A stretch of DNA of 64,000 nucleotides from Pseudoalteromonas sp. CO133X (GTDB lineage Bacteria; Pseudomonadota; Gammaproteobacteria; Enterobacterales; Alteromonadaceae): positions 124,001-188,000 of the forward strand of contig SGPE01000008.1 in the NCBI GenBank assembly GCA_004208945.1, in the 5' to 3' direction. The notes below the pieces were generated by a model, which saw only the letters and a program-made list of their open reading frames with translations, was not told where the DNA came from and ran no database searches. Shown in pieces: positions 8,198-18,224 of the stretch. The number at the start of each line of letters is the position of its first letter. The first letter of the stretch is position 1. A program made the translations under genes and the position numbers.

Positions 8198-9331
8198 CTA
8201 AGCGTCTCGTGGTAAGCCTTTTTCTACAATACGGATAAGTCGTGCTGTTTTACGTAACTGTTGTTGGCGCTTATGGGTCTGTTGATCAAGCGCCCATTCA
8301 ATATGCTCTTTTACAAGTGGAGTTGCGCTTTTAAGCGCATCGCTCAATGTTGCCACTATTTCTTCGTTATATTCAGCATTACCTAAGCCGACAGCGAGAT
8401 TTCTCTGCCATCGCTGGTGGCCTATTCTTCGGATAGGACTACCTTCTGTATTTTTTAAAAATGTTGGTTCATCCCAAGCAAAAAGAGTTAAGAGGTCTTG
8501 ATCTTTTAATTGCTTTCGTGGGTGAAAATCAGCTTCATCCGTTATTTGACCATAACGATTCCATGGGCAGACGAGCTGGCAATCGTCACAACCGTACACC
8601 CGATTACCGAGTAAAGGGCGATACTCTTCAGGGATCGCGCCTTGTAGCTCGATTGTTAAGTATGAAATACATTTACGAGCATCCACTACATAAGGCTCTA
8701 CAATCGCACCTGTAGGGCATAACGTCATGCAAGCAACACATTTACCACAGCCTTCAAAGGTGTTTTCCTCATCGATAGGCAGTGGAATATCAACAAATAA
8801 CTCACCTAAAAAAAACCAAGAGCCCGCCTCTTTATTGATTAACAGACTATGCTTACCTCGCCAACCTAAGCCTGCTTTTTCAGCAAGTTGCCTTTCAAGT
8901 ACTGGTGCAGAGTCGACAAATGGGCGAAACCCTAGCTCGCCAACATGCTGCTCAATCTTTTGGCCGAGCTTTTTTAGGCGATTACGAAGTAGTTTGTGAT
9001 AGTCCCGACCCAAGGCATAACGGCTAATATACGCTTTGTTTGTTTGCTTTAAGTTTTTTGCAAAGCTGGCATCGGGGGGCAGGTAATTCATCTTAACTGA
9101 GATGACCCTTTGTGTACCTGGGACTAATTCAGCAGGGCGAGCACGCTTCATACCGTGGGCAGCCATGTACTCCATCTCACCATGATAGCCTTTATCTAGC
9201 CAGCGCTGAAGCTGTGCTTCATGCTTAGTGAGATCGATATCGGTGATCCCCACTTCGGCAAAACCAAGGTCTTTACCCCATTGTTTAATTTGCAAAGCGA
9301 GTTGTTGGTAATCGGTAGTAGGAGTTGTCAC
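8198..9331 (-). CDS. queG: Epoxyqueuosine reductase QueG
   Basis: QueG reduces epoxyqueuosine to queuosine in the tRNA wobble position, using cobalamin and two [4Fe-4S] clusters. The N-terminal LALQIKQWGKDLGFAEVGIT, the cobalamin-binding central region (SRYALGRDYHKLLR, DSAPVLERQLAEKAGLGW) and both ferredoxin motifs CGKCVACMTLCPTGAI and GCDDCQLVCPWNR are present, and a HEAT-like C-terminal tail follows. The start is placed at GTG 9331 (377 residues, matching the family's roughly 380). The longer frame would begin with TTG at 9352, but that codon lies inside the stem-loop of the upstream chemotaxis gene's terminator. No clear Shine-Dalgarno sequence precedes either, so the start remains uncertain; TTG at 9337 is another option. 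Confidence 0.95.
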   Translation of the reverse strand: MTTPTTDYQQLALQIKQWGKDLGFAEVGITDIDLTKHEAQLQRWLDKGYHGEMEYMAAHGMKRARPAELVPGTQRVISVKMNYLPPDASFAKNLKQTNKAYISRYALGRDYHKLLRNRLKKLGQKIEQHVGELGFRPFVDSAPVLERQLAEKAGLGWRGKHSLLINKEAGSWFFLGELFVDIPLPIDEENTFEGCGKCVACMTLCPTGAIVEPYVVDARKCISYLTIELQGAIPEEYRPLLGNRVYGCDDCQLVCPWNRYGQITDEADFHPRKQLKDQDLLTLFAWDEPTFLKNTEGSPIRRIGHQRWQRNLAVGLGNAEYNEEIVATLSDALKSATPLVKEHIEWALDQQTHKRQQQLRKTARLIRIVEKGLPRDA

Positions 9332-9338
9332 ATTCAAT

Positions 9339-9366
9339 AAAAAAGTAGCCAAGAAGTGGCTACTTT
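9339..9366 (-). terminator. Rho-independent terminator of the chemotaxis gene
   Basis: A perfect 10-bp stem (9342-9351 with 9357-9366) with a 5-base loop is followed on the minus strand by a T tract. It closes the gene at 9405-10643 and lies immediately before queG. Confidence 0.85.
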
Positions 9367-9404
9367 ACCATAAATAGTTAAAACAAAAGAGCTAAAAACT
9401 GGCC

Positions 9405-10643
9405 TTAAACAAACCGTTTTAGCTGTTGTAGTGTTTGTTGACTTAGTAAATGTGATTGCTCACAATCAGCCAGAGACTCATCTATTTGCTGTTTCGCTTG
9501 TTCACCTAATGTCACAATTTGTTCAACACTTTGATGAGTTTGTGTTTGTGTTTGTTCCAGCAAATGCACTGCACTGACTATTTGTTGTAATTGCTGCTGA
9601 TTTTGCTCAAATTCGCCAAGCATATTACTAAACCCTGCAGAGGTGTCACTAATCGCTGTTTCTGCATCGCTAGAATGACTAATTAACTGCTCTGATTCTT
9701 TGTTTGTTTCATTAACTAACGAATTCATTTGATTGATGAAGTCACTTATTTGACGGGTCGCATCATTCACTTTTACTGAAAGCGTTCTCACTTCATCTGC
9801 AACCACAGCAAAGCCTCGTCCAGCTTCGCCAGCGCGTGCCGCTTCAATCGCTGCATTTAATGCAAGCAAATTAGTTTGGTCGGAAAACTCTTCAACCATT
9901 TTTAAAATAGCGCGAATATTTTCACTGTTTTCTTTTAAACCTGAAATAGTCGCTGAGAAGTTAGCTAAAATTTGGCTAATCATCGCGACCTTCTTAACAA
10001 GGGCTGAGAGCTCAGTGGCTGAATGTTTCACAAATGCCAGATGCTCACTATTAATCGTATGCACACTGTCTGTGTTAGCCGAAATATTTTCTAAACTTGA
10101 AGTAATTTGGTTACTTGAATCAGTAATTGTATGGCTAAATTTAATTTGTTGATGGCTAATCTCTGCCGTTTGTTGCATTGATTGAGTCATCTTTGAGCTG
10201 CTCTGGGCACTGGCTTGCGCACTTTGATAAGTTGTCGCGAGTAGCTCACCTAAGTGTGCCGTAAAGGTATTGTATTGCTCACTGAGATCTCTGAATTCAT
10301 CGAATGTGAAGTGTGGTAATTTAGCAGATAGATCAGCATCATGACTGTTTATATGCGCTAAAGTGTCACGCATGGCTTGGACTGGGCGAACTATTAAAAA
10401 GCGCATATAGAAAATAGTAAAAATAAAGCTCGCGACGATGATAAACGCCATCAGCCAAAACAAACCCATGCTTGCTTGTTGCTCAGACAGGCTATTGTAA
10501 AGCCAGATTAAAGTGATAGCTTGGAATGCAAACACAAATCCTAAATTACCGACAATTTTACGCGTTAAGGTGTAAAAGAAAGTCTGTTCGATAAAATTAT
10601 ACATGCGCATATAGCTACTCATTAAGGTGTTGTGTTGATTCAT
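9405..10643 (-). CDS. Methyl-accepting chemotaxis protein without a periplasmic sensor domain
   Basis: This receptor of 412 residues has two closely spaced membrane segments (about 32-50 and 62-82) separated by only about ten residues, so there is no room for a ligand-binding domain outside the membrane. A HAMP domain follows (starting [13 protein letters not shown]). The signalling hairpin carries the highly conserved tip [19 protein letters not shown] and the [19 protein letters not shown] segment that contacts CheA and CheW. It may sense membrane state, internal signals or work through partners, as reported for other short MCPs; this is inference. It is monocistronic, with a clear terminator after it. 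Confidence 0.93.
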   Translation of the reverse strand: MNQHNTLMSSYMRMYNFIEQTFFYTLTRKIVGNLGFVFAFQAITLIWLYNSLSEQQASMGLFWLMAFIIVASFIFTIFYMRFLIVRPVQAMRDTLAHINSHDADLSAKLPHFTFDEFRDLSEQYNTFTAHLGELLATTYQSAQASAQSSSKMTQSMQQTAEISHQQIKFSHTITDSSNQITSSLENISANTDSVHTINSEHLAFVKHSATELSALVKKVAMISQILANFSATISGLKENSENIRAILKMVEEFSDQTNLLALNAAIEAARAGEAGRGFAVVADEVRTLSVKVNDATRQISDFINQMNSLVNETNKESEQLISHSSDAETAISDTSAGFSNMLGEFEQNQQQLQQIVSAVHLLEQTQTQTHQSVEQIVTLGEQAKQQIDESLADCEQSHLLSQQTLQQLKRFV

Positions 10644-10706
10644 TTGGACGTTTCTTAGTCTTATTCAATGCCACTCAATTCAACAGTATAGCTTACTCTT
10701 GCTGAG

Positions 10707-11405
10707 TTACAGTGATTGAAGTGTCATTTGTGTATGACACGGGAAATTGGTAAAAATACCATCCACGCCATAACTTAACATTAATTCAATATCTTCTACT
10801 TTATCGACCGTGTAAGCATAAACTTGAAGGCCTCGTTGTTTTGCATCTGCAACAAATTCATGGTTTATAAAGTTTTTATCTATATGAATGCTGTAGGCAT
10901 GCAGTTTTTGAGCAAATTCACTGTAATTGATTGGAATTGAAGCCGTAAGAGCGCCAATTTTTACCCATGGTAACTTTTGTTTGAGCCACATGAGTTGATG
11001 ATGATCAAAAGATGATACCAAAATATTGTCTCTTGATATTTTTCCAATACTAATGTTTAACTCTATCATCTCAACAAACTTATCTAAAGAAAAAGTGTGT
11101 TTTAGTTCAAGGTTTAAAAGCGTTTTATCTTCTACCCAGTCAATGGCATCTTGCAGACAAGGAACAACTTCTCCGTTACCTGCATCATATTGTTGAATTT
11201 GCTCTTTTGTGCAGGCATTTACTTTACCGCGACCAGAAGTTGTGCGATCGAGCCAAGTGTCGTGAATGATCATATAATCATCAAGGCAGCTTTGTACGTC
11301 AATTTCGATACCATCTACTGCCAAATCTACTGCGGCAATAATGGCGCTTTTGGTATTTTCTGGATAGGTACCACTGGCACCTCTGTGAGCGAATACTTTC
11401 ATCAT
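10707..11405 (-). CDS. Glycerophosphodiester phosphodiesterase
   Basis: The 232-residue protein is a cytosolic-type GDPD (UgpQ-like): FAHRGASGTYPENTKSAI holds the catalytic His-Arg and Glu-Asn, IEIDVQSCLDDYMIIHD the metal-binding Glu/Asp and the second catalytic His, and LNLELKH, VYAYTVD and YGVDGIFTNFP the later strands of the TIM barrel. It hydrolyses glycerophosphodiesters to glycerol-3-phosphate and an alcohol. There is no signal peptide. The start is set at 11405, where the ATG overlaps the stop codon of the upstream transporter gene (ATGA), indicating translational coupling; a second ATG follows immediately. A longer frame upstream would lie inside the transporter gene. Confidence 0.93.
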   Translation of the reverse strand: MMKVFAHRGASGTYPENTKSAIIAAVDLAVDGIEIDVQSCLDDYMIIHDTWLDRTTSGRGKVNACTKEQIQQYDAGNGEVVPCLQDAIDWVEDKTLLNLELKHTFSLDKFVEMIELNISIGKISRDNILVSSFDHHQLMWLKQKLPWVKIGALTASIPINYSEFAQKLHAYSIHIDKNFINHEFVADAKQRGLQVYAYTVDKVEDIELMLSYGVDGIFTNFPCHTQMTLQSL

Positions 11406-12268
11406 TGCTTGTGTTTCCGAGTCACTGACCATGTTTCATAAAAAGCGGCACTAATCACTAATGTACCACCAATAAGTGTGCTAATTGTAGGTTGCTCATG
11501 CAAAATTAAAAAAGCGAAAAACGTACCGTATAAAGGTTGCAAACAAGATATTAAACCAGCGGTTGAAGCGGATAAATGTTTTAAGCTTGCTGCAAACAGT
11601 GAATGTGGTGCTGCTGTAAAAATAACCCCTACGGTAATTAATAGCAGCCAATTTATTGTATCAACTTGTAATGGTGGTATTTCGACAAACGCGCACAACA
11701 TAATACACGCGATCCAAGTTTGATAAAGCATGGTTTGTGGGCCGCCATATTGGCTAAAGTAACGCTTATGCACAATATTTCTAAAAGCAAAAAAGAACGC
11801 CGATAAAATACCAATGGCAATCCCTAAGGTCACATCATTACCTAAGCTGGCATCAGGAATGAGTAAGTAAATACCCAACATAACTACCAAGGCACTTGCT
11901 ATATCTTTGAGCTGTGGTTTGCTGCCATGAAAAAAAGGTTCTAAAAATACCGTAATCACAGGGTAAGTAAAAAAGGCAATCATACCCACTGCAATCCCCG
12001 CCAATTGCATTCCTGCGAAGTAGGTGAGCCAATGTATTCCAACAGTGATGCCAAGTAGCAAGGCTATAAGGTAGTCACGACGAGAGTGAAGCTTAATGGC
12101 TTTGTGTTGAATTGTGAGTAAAATCAGTAAGGCACAGCCTGCAATCGCTGTTCTATAAACGGTAATATCTAATGCACTTAGGCTGACCAATTTGGCAAAT
12201 AATGCAGTGCCACCGAATAGTAGCACTGCAATGTGTAAGTACATAAGGCTCTGTTTGTGCGCCTGCAT
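11402..12268 (-). CDS. DMT superfamily transporter (EamA family)
   Basis: The protein of 288 residues has ten predicted membrane helices arranged as two EamA repeats, starting with LHIAVLLFGGTALFAKLVS and ending with the second-repeat LQPLYGTFFAFLILHEQPT segment typical of the drug/metabolite transporter superfamily. The substrate cannot be told from sequence. Its stop overlaps the start of the glycerophosphodiesterase gene, so a link to uptake or export of a product of phospholipid turnover is possible but unproven. Lys/Arg-rich ends lie on the cytoplasmic side. Confidence 0.9.
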   Translation of the reverse strand: MQAHKQSLMYLHIAVLLFGGTALFAKLVSLSALDITVYRTAIAGCALLILLTIQHKAIKLHSRRDYLIALLLGITVGIHWLTYFAGMQLAGIAVGMIAFFTYPVITVFLEPFFHGSKPQLKDIASALVVMLGIYLLIPDASLGNDVTLGIAIGILSAFFFAFRNIVHKRYFSQYGGPQTMLYQTWIACIMLCAFVEIPPLQVDTINWLLLITVGVIFTAAPHSLFAASLKHLSASTAGLISCLQPLYGTFFAFLILHEQPTISTLIGGTLVISAAFYETWSVTRKHKQ

Positions 12269-12355
12269 TACAAACCTTTTGTTTGTTGTTATTAGCTCTC
12301 TTTGTAACGGTAATCCTTTACTTTGTAAACTCCCTAAATAGGCTAATCCATTCGG

Positions 12356-13882
12356 TTAGTTCCAATATTTCCAACCTTGCAAGTAATAGTGGAGCACATT
12401 AGGCTCATCAAGCGTCGATACTTTTTCATTGTTAGCGCTAATATCGGGGGAGAAAATAAATAGTTGAGCATCATTTTCTGGACGATAAAAGCGAGTGTTA
12501 ACAGGCAATAACTGTTGGTTGCTACACATCAAATTACAAGCCATAACAAAGCCCCATTCACCAAAAGACGGTACGTTTAAATGATAAGGCAAAGTATGGG
12601 CGAAGCCTGCTGCGCGGAGCGTATTGTTGATAGACCAAAATGCCTGCTTCGCAAAAAACGGGCTCGTTGCTTGGGTCACAACAATGCCATTGTCAGGCAA
12701 TCTAGCTTTCACTAATTGGTAAAATTGTTTGCTGTAGAGCCGTGCTAAGTTAATCGCCTTTGGGTCAGGTAAATCAATAAAAATGATATCGAACAGTTGC
12801 TTGCCTTGCTCAATAAACACATAGGCATCTTGATGAATAACCGTAACCTTTGGATCATTTAGCGATTGTTGATTAAGGGTTGTGAGGTTGTAATTAGTCC
12901 GTGCAAGTTTGGCAACAGCAGGGTCTAAATCGACAAGGGTAATAGACTCTAGTTGTGGGTATTTTAAAAGCTCTCTAGCAGCTAAGCCATCACCACCGCC
13001 TAAAATTAGAATACGTTTTGCATTACCATGGCGCACCATGGCTGGATGAATAAGCGCTTCGTGATAGCGATATTCATCAATCGATGAAAACTGTAAGCCA
13101 CCGTTTAAATAAAGCCGAATATCATCTTTATGGCGAGTCAGTACGATTTGTTGATAAGGCGTTTGCTCCGAGTGGACGACACGATCATCATAGATTTGGC
13201 TTTGCCAAAGATGGGTGAGCTGTTTACTAGCAAATAAACAAAGCACCAATATGAGACTAACTAAAATGAGGGTAAACCTTAGCACGTGTCGACGATGAGT
13301 GCTGATATGGTCAATAAAGTACCACAACAATAATAGCGCAATACTTAGGTTCATTAAGCCAAAACTTAGGGCTGTTTTAAATACCCCCAGCCAAGGTAAG
13401 AAGAGAAAAGGGAATAATAAAGTCGCGAGCAGGGCACCAAAGTAGTCAATTGATAGTACATTGGCAAGGTTTGCTTTTAGCGCATAATGTTTTTCCATTA
13501 AGCGGCTTAACAACGGAATTTCTAAACCAATTAAAATACCTATTAAGGTGGTGAGTAAAACACTAATCACTTGTAGTGGTAAGCCATACGCATAAGCGAA
13601 GTATAGTAATGGCACACTCAAGCCACCTAGTAACGCAAGTAGTAGCTCAAAACCAATAAAATACACCAGCAATGGCTTATCAGGCACAAAACGCGAAAAA
13701 TAAGAGCCAACCCCCATTGCCGCCATATATACGCCAATTGTCAGGGAAAATTGGGTGATGCTATCACCTAAAAAATAGGCGCCAGTGGTTGCAATTAATA
13801 ATTCATAAATAATAGAACAAAGGCCAGCAACAAAAATACTAAACAGTAAAATGTGGCTTTCGCGAATTGACTTACTTACCAC
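12356..13882 (-). CDS. Membrane-bound spermidine-synthase-like protein (SpeE family)
   Basis: The N-terminal 220 residues form about seven membrane helices; the C-terminal half is an aminopropyltransferase-type Rossmann domain. The SAM-site motif ILGGGDGLAARELLK holds GGGDG at 295-299, VDLDP follows, and the catalytic segment reads FIDLPDPKAINLARLYS. Strand motifs IYDDRVVHSEQTPYQ and LNGGLQFSSIDEYRYHE are as in spermidine synthases. Classical SpeE transfers aminopropyl from decarboxylated SAM to putrescine; membrane-fused versions have unproven substrates. GTG at 13882 is chosen as start since GAGGCGG lies just upstream and this gives an 11-bp overlap with the preceding gene. It is the last gene of an operon with the unknown membrane protein and DUF350. 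Confidence 0.9.
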   Translation of the reverse strand: MVSKSIRESHILLFSIFVAGLCSIIYELLIATTGAYFLGDSITQFSLTIGVYMAAMGVGSYFSRFVPDKPLLVYFIGFELLLALLGGLSVPLLYFAYAYGLPLQVISVLLTTLIGILIGLEIPLLSRLMEKHYALKANLANVLSIDYFGALLATLLFPFLFLPWLGVFKTALSFGLMNLSIALLLLWYFIDHISTHRRHVLRFTLILVSLILVLCLFASKQLTHLWQSQIYDDRVVHSEQTPYQQIVLTRHKDDIRLYLNGGLQFSSIDEYRYHEALIHPAMVRHGNAKRILILGGGDGLAARELLKYPQLESITLVDLDPAVAKLARTNYNLTTLNQQSLNDPKVTVIHQDAYVFIEQGKQLFDIIFIDLPDPKAINLARLYSKQFYQLVKARLPDNGIVVTQATSPFFAKQAFWSINNTLRAAGFAHTLPYHLNVPSFGEWGFVMACNLMCSNQQLLPVNTRFYRPENDAQLFIFSPDISANNEKVSTLDEPNVLHYYLQGWKYWN

Positions 13883-14690
13883 CTGAGCCGCCTCGTGAAC
13901 GGAAACCTGCGCTGCCAATACTTTGCTCACGTAATTGTTTATCAACGTTTATATTGAAGTGGTGATATGAATAAACTTGCCAATCGTGCTCATTATCGCC
14001 TTTGCTATAAGCAATCAAAGATGCAACTAGCACAGGCACGAAAAACAACAATGCAATTGGCCAAGCTGGGATATGGGTTTCCATTGCTTTCATAGCCTTT
14101 GGGCTTAACGTGTTGATTGGTTTATAAGTAAGTTCAGAGTTTTCTCTCTTTGCGCCAAGTCGATGCAAAATAACAATTAAAGAGAAGCCTGCTATTATGC
14201 CAGTGATCCAAAGTAGAGGGTCGATGAAACTGATATTGCCTTTGATTGGAATGATGCGAAATGTATAACTGAAATGCTTAGCGCTATTATTAGGGCCAAA
14301 ACTACTGCTTACATATGCGCTATATTGGCCTTTTTTAGGGAAGTGCACATCATGATAAGCCCTGCTCTTATATTCTCGCCATTCACCTTCAGAGTCACGT
14401 CCAGATTCAGCCCATAGCTCATCAGAATAACTGAATAGATAGTTGCCTTCAGGGTCAAAAATTTCCATATCAATGGCTTTCCATGAATTTAAAGGCAGCC
14501 TACCTTTTATTTCTAAACGCATCATTTGGCCATCTTCAGGCACTGTAAATAGGTAGGCTTTGTCTTGTCCATCGTAGTCTTTAAAATTACCATATTGGCC
14601 ACTCATTAGAGGCGTCTGTAGGTCTGATCGTATTATTAAGCAGGCCAAAAATGTGATGGCAGCAATAATACAAAGCTTATAGATGTTCAT
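13872..14690 (-). CDS. Unknown membrane protein between DUF350 and SpeE-like genes
   Basis: I do not recognise a family for this 272-residue protein. An N-terminal hydrophobic segment (about 5-21) is followed by a roughly 125-residue extracytoplasmic domain rich in beta strands (YLFTVPEDGQMMRLEIKG, a KKGQYSAYVSSS stretch), resembling carbohydrate- or lipid-binding beta sandwiches only in a general way. Two further membrane helices lie around 155-180 and 212-232, and the tail ends in a Gly/Arg-rich SAGFRSRGGSGGK that resembles low-complexity tails of membrane-stress proteins. A good GGAGTAACGG ribosome site precedes ATG 14690. It overlaps the SpeE-like gene by 11 bp and follows DUF350 by about 20 bp, so all three are surely one operon. 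Confidence 0.75.
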   Translation of the reverse strand: MNIYKLCIIAAITFLACLIIRSDLQTPLMSGQYGNFKDYDGQDKAYLFTVPEDGQMMRLEIKGRLPLNSWKAIDMEIFDPEGNYLFSYSDELWAESGRDSEGEWREYKSRAYHDVHFPKKGQYSAYVSSSFGPNNSAKHFSYTFRIIPIKGNISFIDPLLWITGIIAGFSLIVILHRLGAKRENSELTYKPINTLSPKAMKAMETHIPAWPIALLFFVPVLVASLIAYSKGDNEHDWQVYSYHHFNINVDKQLREQSIGSAGFRSRGGSGGK

Positions 14691-14710
14691 CCGTTACTCC
14701 ATGAATAAGC

Positions 14711-15559
14711 TTAAATAGCGATGGTAATGATTACTGCGACACAGACTGCAATGCTACTTTCAATAACCGCCACTGCAGTGTTGTTGTCGTGCATTGCTTG
14801 GTCGAGGGAGATTTTACTAAAGATAATTTTATCAACGAGGTAGCGCACAATTGGTAAAATTAAAAAGCCAAATAATGCGTCAATAAAGAATAAACTCAGG
14901 CTTTGTTGCCAGCTGTGGAAGCCACCAATCAGCGCATGGCATAAGATTATGGCTAATGCCAACATAGTGGCAGAAAAGCTAAGTGCGACGGCTTTATTGC
15001 CTTTTTCGAGTTGCTCATGAAGGTTGAAACTTGTTAGGCGATCATAGCCTTTGGCAAAAATGATCAGCAGCAATTGCCCGAGTAAATAGAATACGATGGC
15101 TGATAACCAGGTTCCTTCGCCTGTTAATGCGCCACCAATAATCAGTGCTGCGGCCATATAGTTAGCCGCTTGTACTAGGCCAACCGCCTCGTTTTGTTGG
15201 TTGATTAATTGCTCTTGATTGCAGAATAAGCGCAGTAGTAACTTGTCATTCAAAATGCGTGAGCAAGTAAGTAGCACCATACCTAATACGCTGTAAAGTG
15301 ATACATTCATTAAATCGCTCAGTAGACCTTGACTAGGCCCTGCTAACACAAAACCATAAATAATAGTAATCGCACCTAAGTAGCCGCCAATGGATAAACC
15401 TAAAGCACTGTTGGCATTGTCGGTTAACTGGCTGGTGGTGTTATAAGGGGTCGCTAGGTTATAGGACAATTTTGCAAGAGCTATAATCGCAATGAACAGA
15501 CCAATGTAGGCGCTGTTATAGGCCATCGTTGATAGGTAGTGGGTTAAGTTAATATCCAT
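14711..15559 (-). CDS. DUF350 family membrane protein
   Basis: This 282-residue integral membrane protein has about eight helices in two DUF350 repeats; the repeated pattern (ALGLSIGGYLGAITIIYGFVL in the first repeat and a related segment in the second) matches the YjfL family. The function is unknown; DUF350 genes are often found with SpeE-like, PspA-like or glutathionylspermidine-synthase-like genes (as in E. coli yjfIJKLMC), which suggests membrane or polyamine homeostasis. Here it is the first gene of the operon DUF350 - unknown membrane protein - SpeE-like, reading away from rnr. No PspA homologue is adjacent. Confidence 0.85.
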   Translation of the reverse strand: MDINLTHYLSTMAYNSAYIGLFIAIIALAKLSYNLATPYNTTSQLTDNANSALGLSIGGYLGAITIIYGFVLAGPSQGLLSDLMNVSLYSVLGMVLLTCSRILNDKLLLRLFCNQEQLINQQNEAVGLVQAANYMAAALIIGGALTGEGTWLSAIVFYLLGQLLLIIFAKGYDRLTSFNLHEQLEKGNKAVALSFSATMLALAIILCHALIGGFHSWQQSLSLFFIDALFGFLILPIVRYLVDKIIFSKISLDQAMHDNNTAVAVIESSIAVCVAVIITIAI

Positions 15560-15740
15560 ATAAATTTGTTAGTGTATTGTTATTTACCGAAAATATTAAC
15601 ACAGAGTGTTTGCTGCAAAGAATATTAAAGCCCCATTTTTAGCAGAATTAATCAATTTCTTAAAAGTTTCATAGCTTTTGCCTGTCTCATTGTTAGGTTA
15701 TGGGTTAAAATAACAACATAACCAACTAACAAGATAGTGA

Positions 15741-18224
15741 ATGTCAAAACAGGATCCCAATCTCAGTCGAGAGCAAGAAAAGTACGAAAACCCCGTCCCT
15801 AGCCGTGAGTTTATACTTACTCACTTAGAATCTCGCGCTAAACCAGCAAACTTCACACAACTTTGTGACGAATTACAGGTGAATGATACAGAGCGTCAAA
15901 TTGCGTTCAAACGTCGTTTACGTGCTATGGAGCGCGATGGTCAACTGTATTTCAATAAGTTTAAATGCTACGCATTGATCGATGAATCTGGCCTGGTTAA
16001 AGGCAAGGTCATTGGTCATCGTGACGGATTCGGCTTTTTAGAAGTTGAAGGTGAGAGTAAAGATTGGTTTATCGCAAAGCACCAAATGAATATGGTGTTG
16101 CACGGCGACATTGTGCTTGCCAAAGGCAATCGCAAAGGTTCAAGCGGCAAGTGCGAAGCACGTATCATTAAGGTATTAACCAATGAACGAGCACCGATTG
16201 TTGGCCGCTATTTTGTTGAGCATGGTATTGCTGTTGTTGTGGCAGAAGACCCACGCATAACGCAAGACATTATGATACTACCGGGTAGTGAAAATGGCGC
16301 GCGCCACAACCAAATGGTGCAGGTGAAAATTACTCAAAACCCAAGCCGACATATGAATGCAGTAGGTAAAGTAACCGAAGTTCTCGGTGAGCACTTAGCA
16401 CCAGGGATGGAAATTGAAGTTGCACTACGCAATCACGATATTCCTCATGTGTGGCCAGAAGCGGTTGAAAAGCAAGTTGCTCATTTAGGCGAATTTGTTG
16501 ATGAGCAAGCAAAGCAAGGTCGTGTAGATTTACGTGACTTACCGCTGGTTACTATCGACGGTGAAGATGCCCGAGACTTTGACGATGCCGTTTATTGTGA
16601 GCGTAAACCATCAGGTGGTTGGCGTTTATGGGTAGCCATTGCCGATGTGTCGCACTACGTAGGAATGAATACGCCTCTGAATAAAGAAGCGATCGAGCGT
16701 GGTAACTCAGTGTACTTCCCTGAGCAAGTTATTCCGATGCTGCCAAAAGTGTTATCGAATGGTTTATGTTCGTTAAACCCTGAAGTTGACCGCTTGTGTA
16801 TGGTTGCTGAGATGACAGTGTCGGATGCAGGTAAGTTATCTGGGTATAAATTTTACGAAGCCGTGATGAATTCACACGCTCGTTTTACCTACACTAAAGT
16901 GAATGCGATTTTACAAGGCGATGAAAAGCTGCGTGAAGAATATGCCAAGATGGTGCCGCATTTAACTGACTTACAGCAAATGTATATGGCACTAAAAGCA
17001 GCACGCCAAGAACGTGGTGCGATTGAGTTTGAAACCTTAGAAACGCGTTTTGTGTTTAATGCACACCGTAAGATTGAATCAATCGTGCCTGTGGTGCGCA
17101 ATGATGCACACAAACTTATCGAAGAGTGCATGATTCTTGCGAACGTATCAGCTGCCCGTTTATTAGAAAAACACGAAGCAAGTGCGCTTTATCGTGTGCA
17201 TGATGAGCCGGATGGTGAAAAGCTTGGTTTCTTCAGAAACTTTTTATCAGAGCTTGGTATTGAAACCGCGATTTCTGATGAGCCAACACCAAAAGAAATC
17301 ACTCAAGTGTTAGCAAAATTAGGCGACCGTCCTGAAGCTGAGCTTATTCAAACCATGTTACTCCGTTCAATGAAGCAAGCGGTGTATCAGCCAGATAACA
17401 TTGGTCACTTTGGTTTGGCTTTGCCAGCCTATGCCCATTTTACGTCGCCTATTCGTCGTTACCCTGATTTAGTGGTGCACCGTGCAATTAAAGCCGTGCT
17501 TAAAGCGCAAGGTCAGCAAACATCGGGTGAGTACGCATACACTGATGACGAAGTTGATATTTTAGGTGAGCAGTGTTCAACCACTGAACGCCGTGCTGAT
17601 GATGCGACACGCGAAGTCGCAGATTGGCTTAAATGTGAATTTATGCAAGACCATGTTGGTGACGAATTTGGTGGGGTGATCTCATCGGTAACTAACTTTG
17701 GTTTATTTGTACGCTTAGACGATTTACAAATCGATGGCATGATCCACGTAACCAACTTAGGCAATGAGTATTTCCATTACGATGGTGCTAAGCATTGCTT
17801 GATTGGAGAACAAACCCACACTGTTTATCGTTTAGGCGATAAATTAACGGTTCAGGTTTCATCTGTCAGTCTTGATGAGCGTCGCATAAACTTAGTGTTA
17901 GCAGGCGAAGCACAACAAGACCGTTATGCACGTCGTCGTGGCCGTAGCGCCCCTGCAAAACCAAGTGTTCGTGCCCAGCTTAAAGCAGGTAAAATTCCTG
18001 GTAAAAAATCTGAATCAAGTCGCTTTGAAGCAAAATCAGGCGATAAAGAGAACGAAAAACGTGGCAAGTCTTCTCCTTCTAAAGGGCGCAAAAAGCCAAG
18101 TAGTAAAAAAGCTGATGCAGTAAAAGCCAGTAACAAAAAGAGTAAGAAAAAAGCCACTAAAAAGGCAAAAAGACCGGGTAAGAATGCCCGTAAACGTAAT
18201 GGCCGAGGAGCAAATAATACGTGA
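15741..18224 (+). CDS. rnr: Ribonuclease R
   Basis: This 827-residue exoribonuclease degrades structured RNA 3' to 5'. In order it shows a winged-helix N-terminus ([21 protein letters not shown]), two cold-shock domains ([16 protein letters not shown] in the first), the RNB catalytic domain with the acidic cluster [13 protein letters not shown] around 273-285, and later [18 protein letters not shown]. An S1 domain follows ([21 protein letters not shown]), then a very basic Lys/Ser-rich tail of about 110 residues that should bind RNA and ribosomes. The ATG at 15741 is the family start. It overlaps rlmB by 4 bases, the same order as in E. coli (rnr-rlmB). Confidence 0.98.
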   Translation: MSKQDPNLSREQEKYENPVPSREFILTHLESRAKPANFTQLCDELQVNDTERQIAFKRRLRAMERDGQLYFNKFKCYALIDESGLVKGKVIGHRDGFGFLEVEGESKDWFIAKHQMNMVLHGDIVLAKGNRKGSSGKCEARIIKVLTNERAPIVGRYFVEHGIAVVVAEDPRITQDIMILPGSENGARHNQMVQVKITQNPSRHMNAVGKVTEVLGEHLAPGMEIEVALRNHDIPHVWPEAVEKQVAHLGEFVDEQAKQGRVDLRDLPLVTIDGEDARDFDDAVYCERKPSGGWRLWVAIADVSHYVGMNTPLNKEAIERGNSVYFPEQVIPMLPKVLSNGLCSLNPEVDRLCMVAEMTVSDAGKLSGYKFYEAVMNSHARFTYTKVNAILQGDEKLREEYAKMVPHLTDLQQMYMALKAARQERGAIEFETLETRFVFNAHRKIESIVPVVRNDAHKLIEECMILANVSAARLLEKHEASALYRVHDEPDGEKLGFFRNFLSELGIETAISDEPTPKEITQVLAKLGDRPEAELIQTMLLRSMKQAVYQPDNIGHFGLALPAYAHFTSPIRRYPDLVVHRAIKAVLKAQGQQTSGEYAYTDDEVDILGEQCSTTERRADDATREVADWLKCEFMQDHVGDEFGGVISSVTNFGLFVRLDDLQIDGMIHVTNLGNEYFHYDGAKHCLIGEQTHTVYRLGDKLTVQVSSVSLDERRINLVLAGEAQQDRYARRRGRSAPAKPSVRAQLKAGKIPGKKSESSRFEAKSGDKENEKRGKSSPSKGRKKPSSKKADAVKASNKKSKKKATKKAKRPGKNARKRNGRGANNT

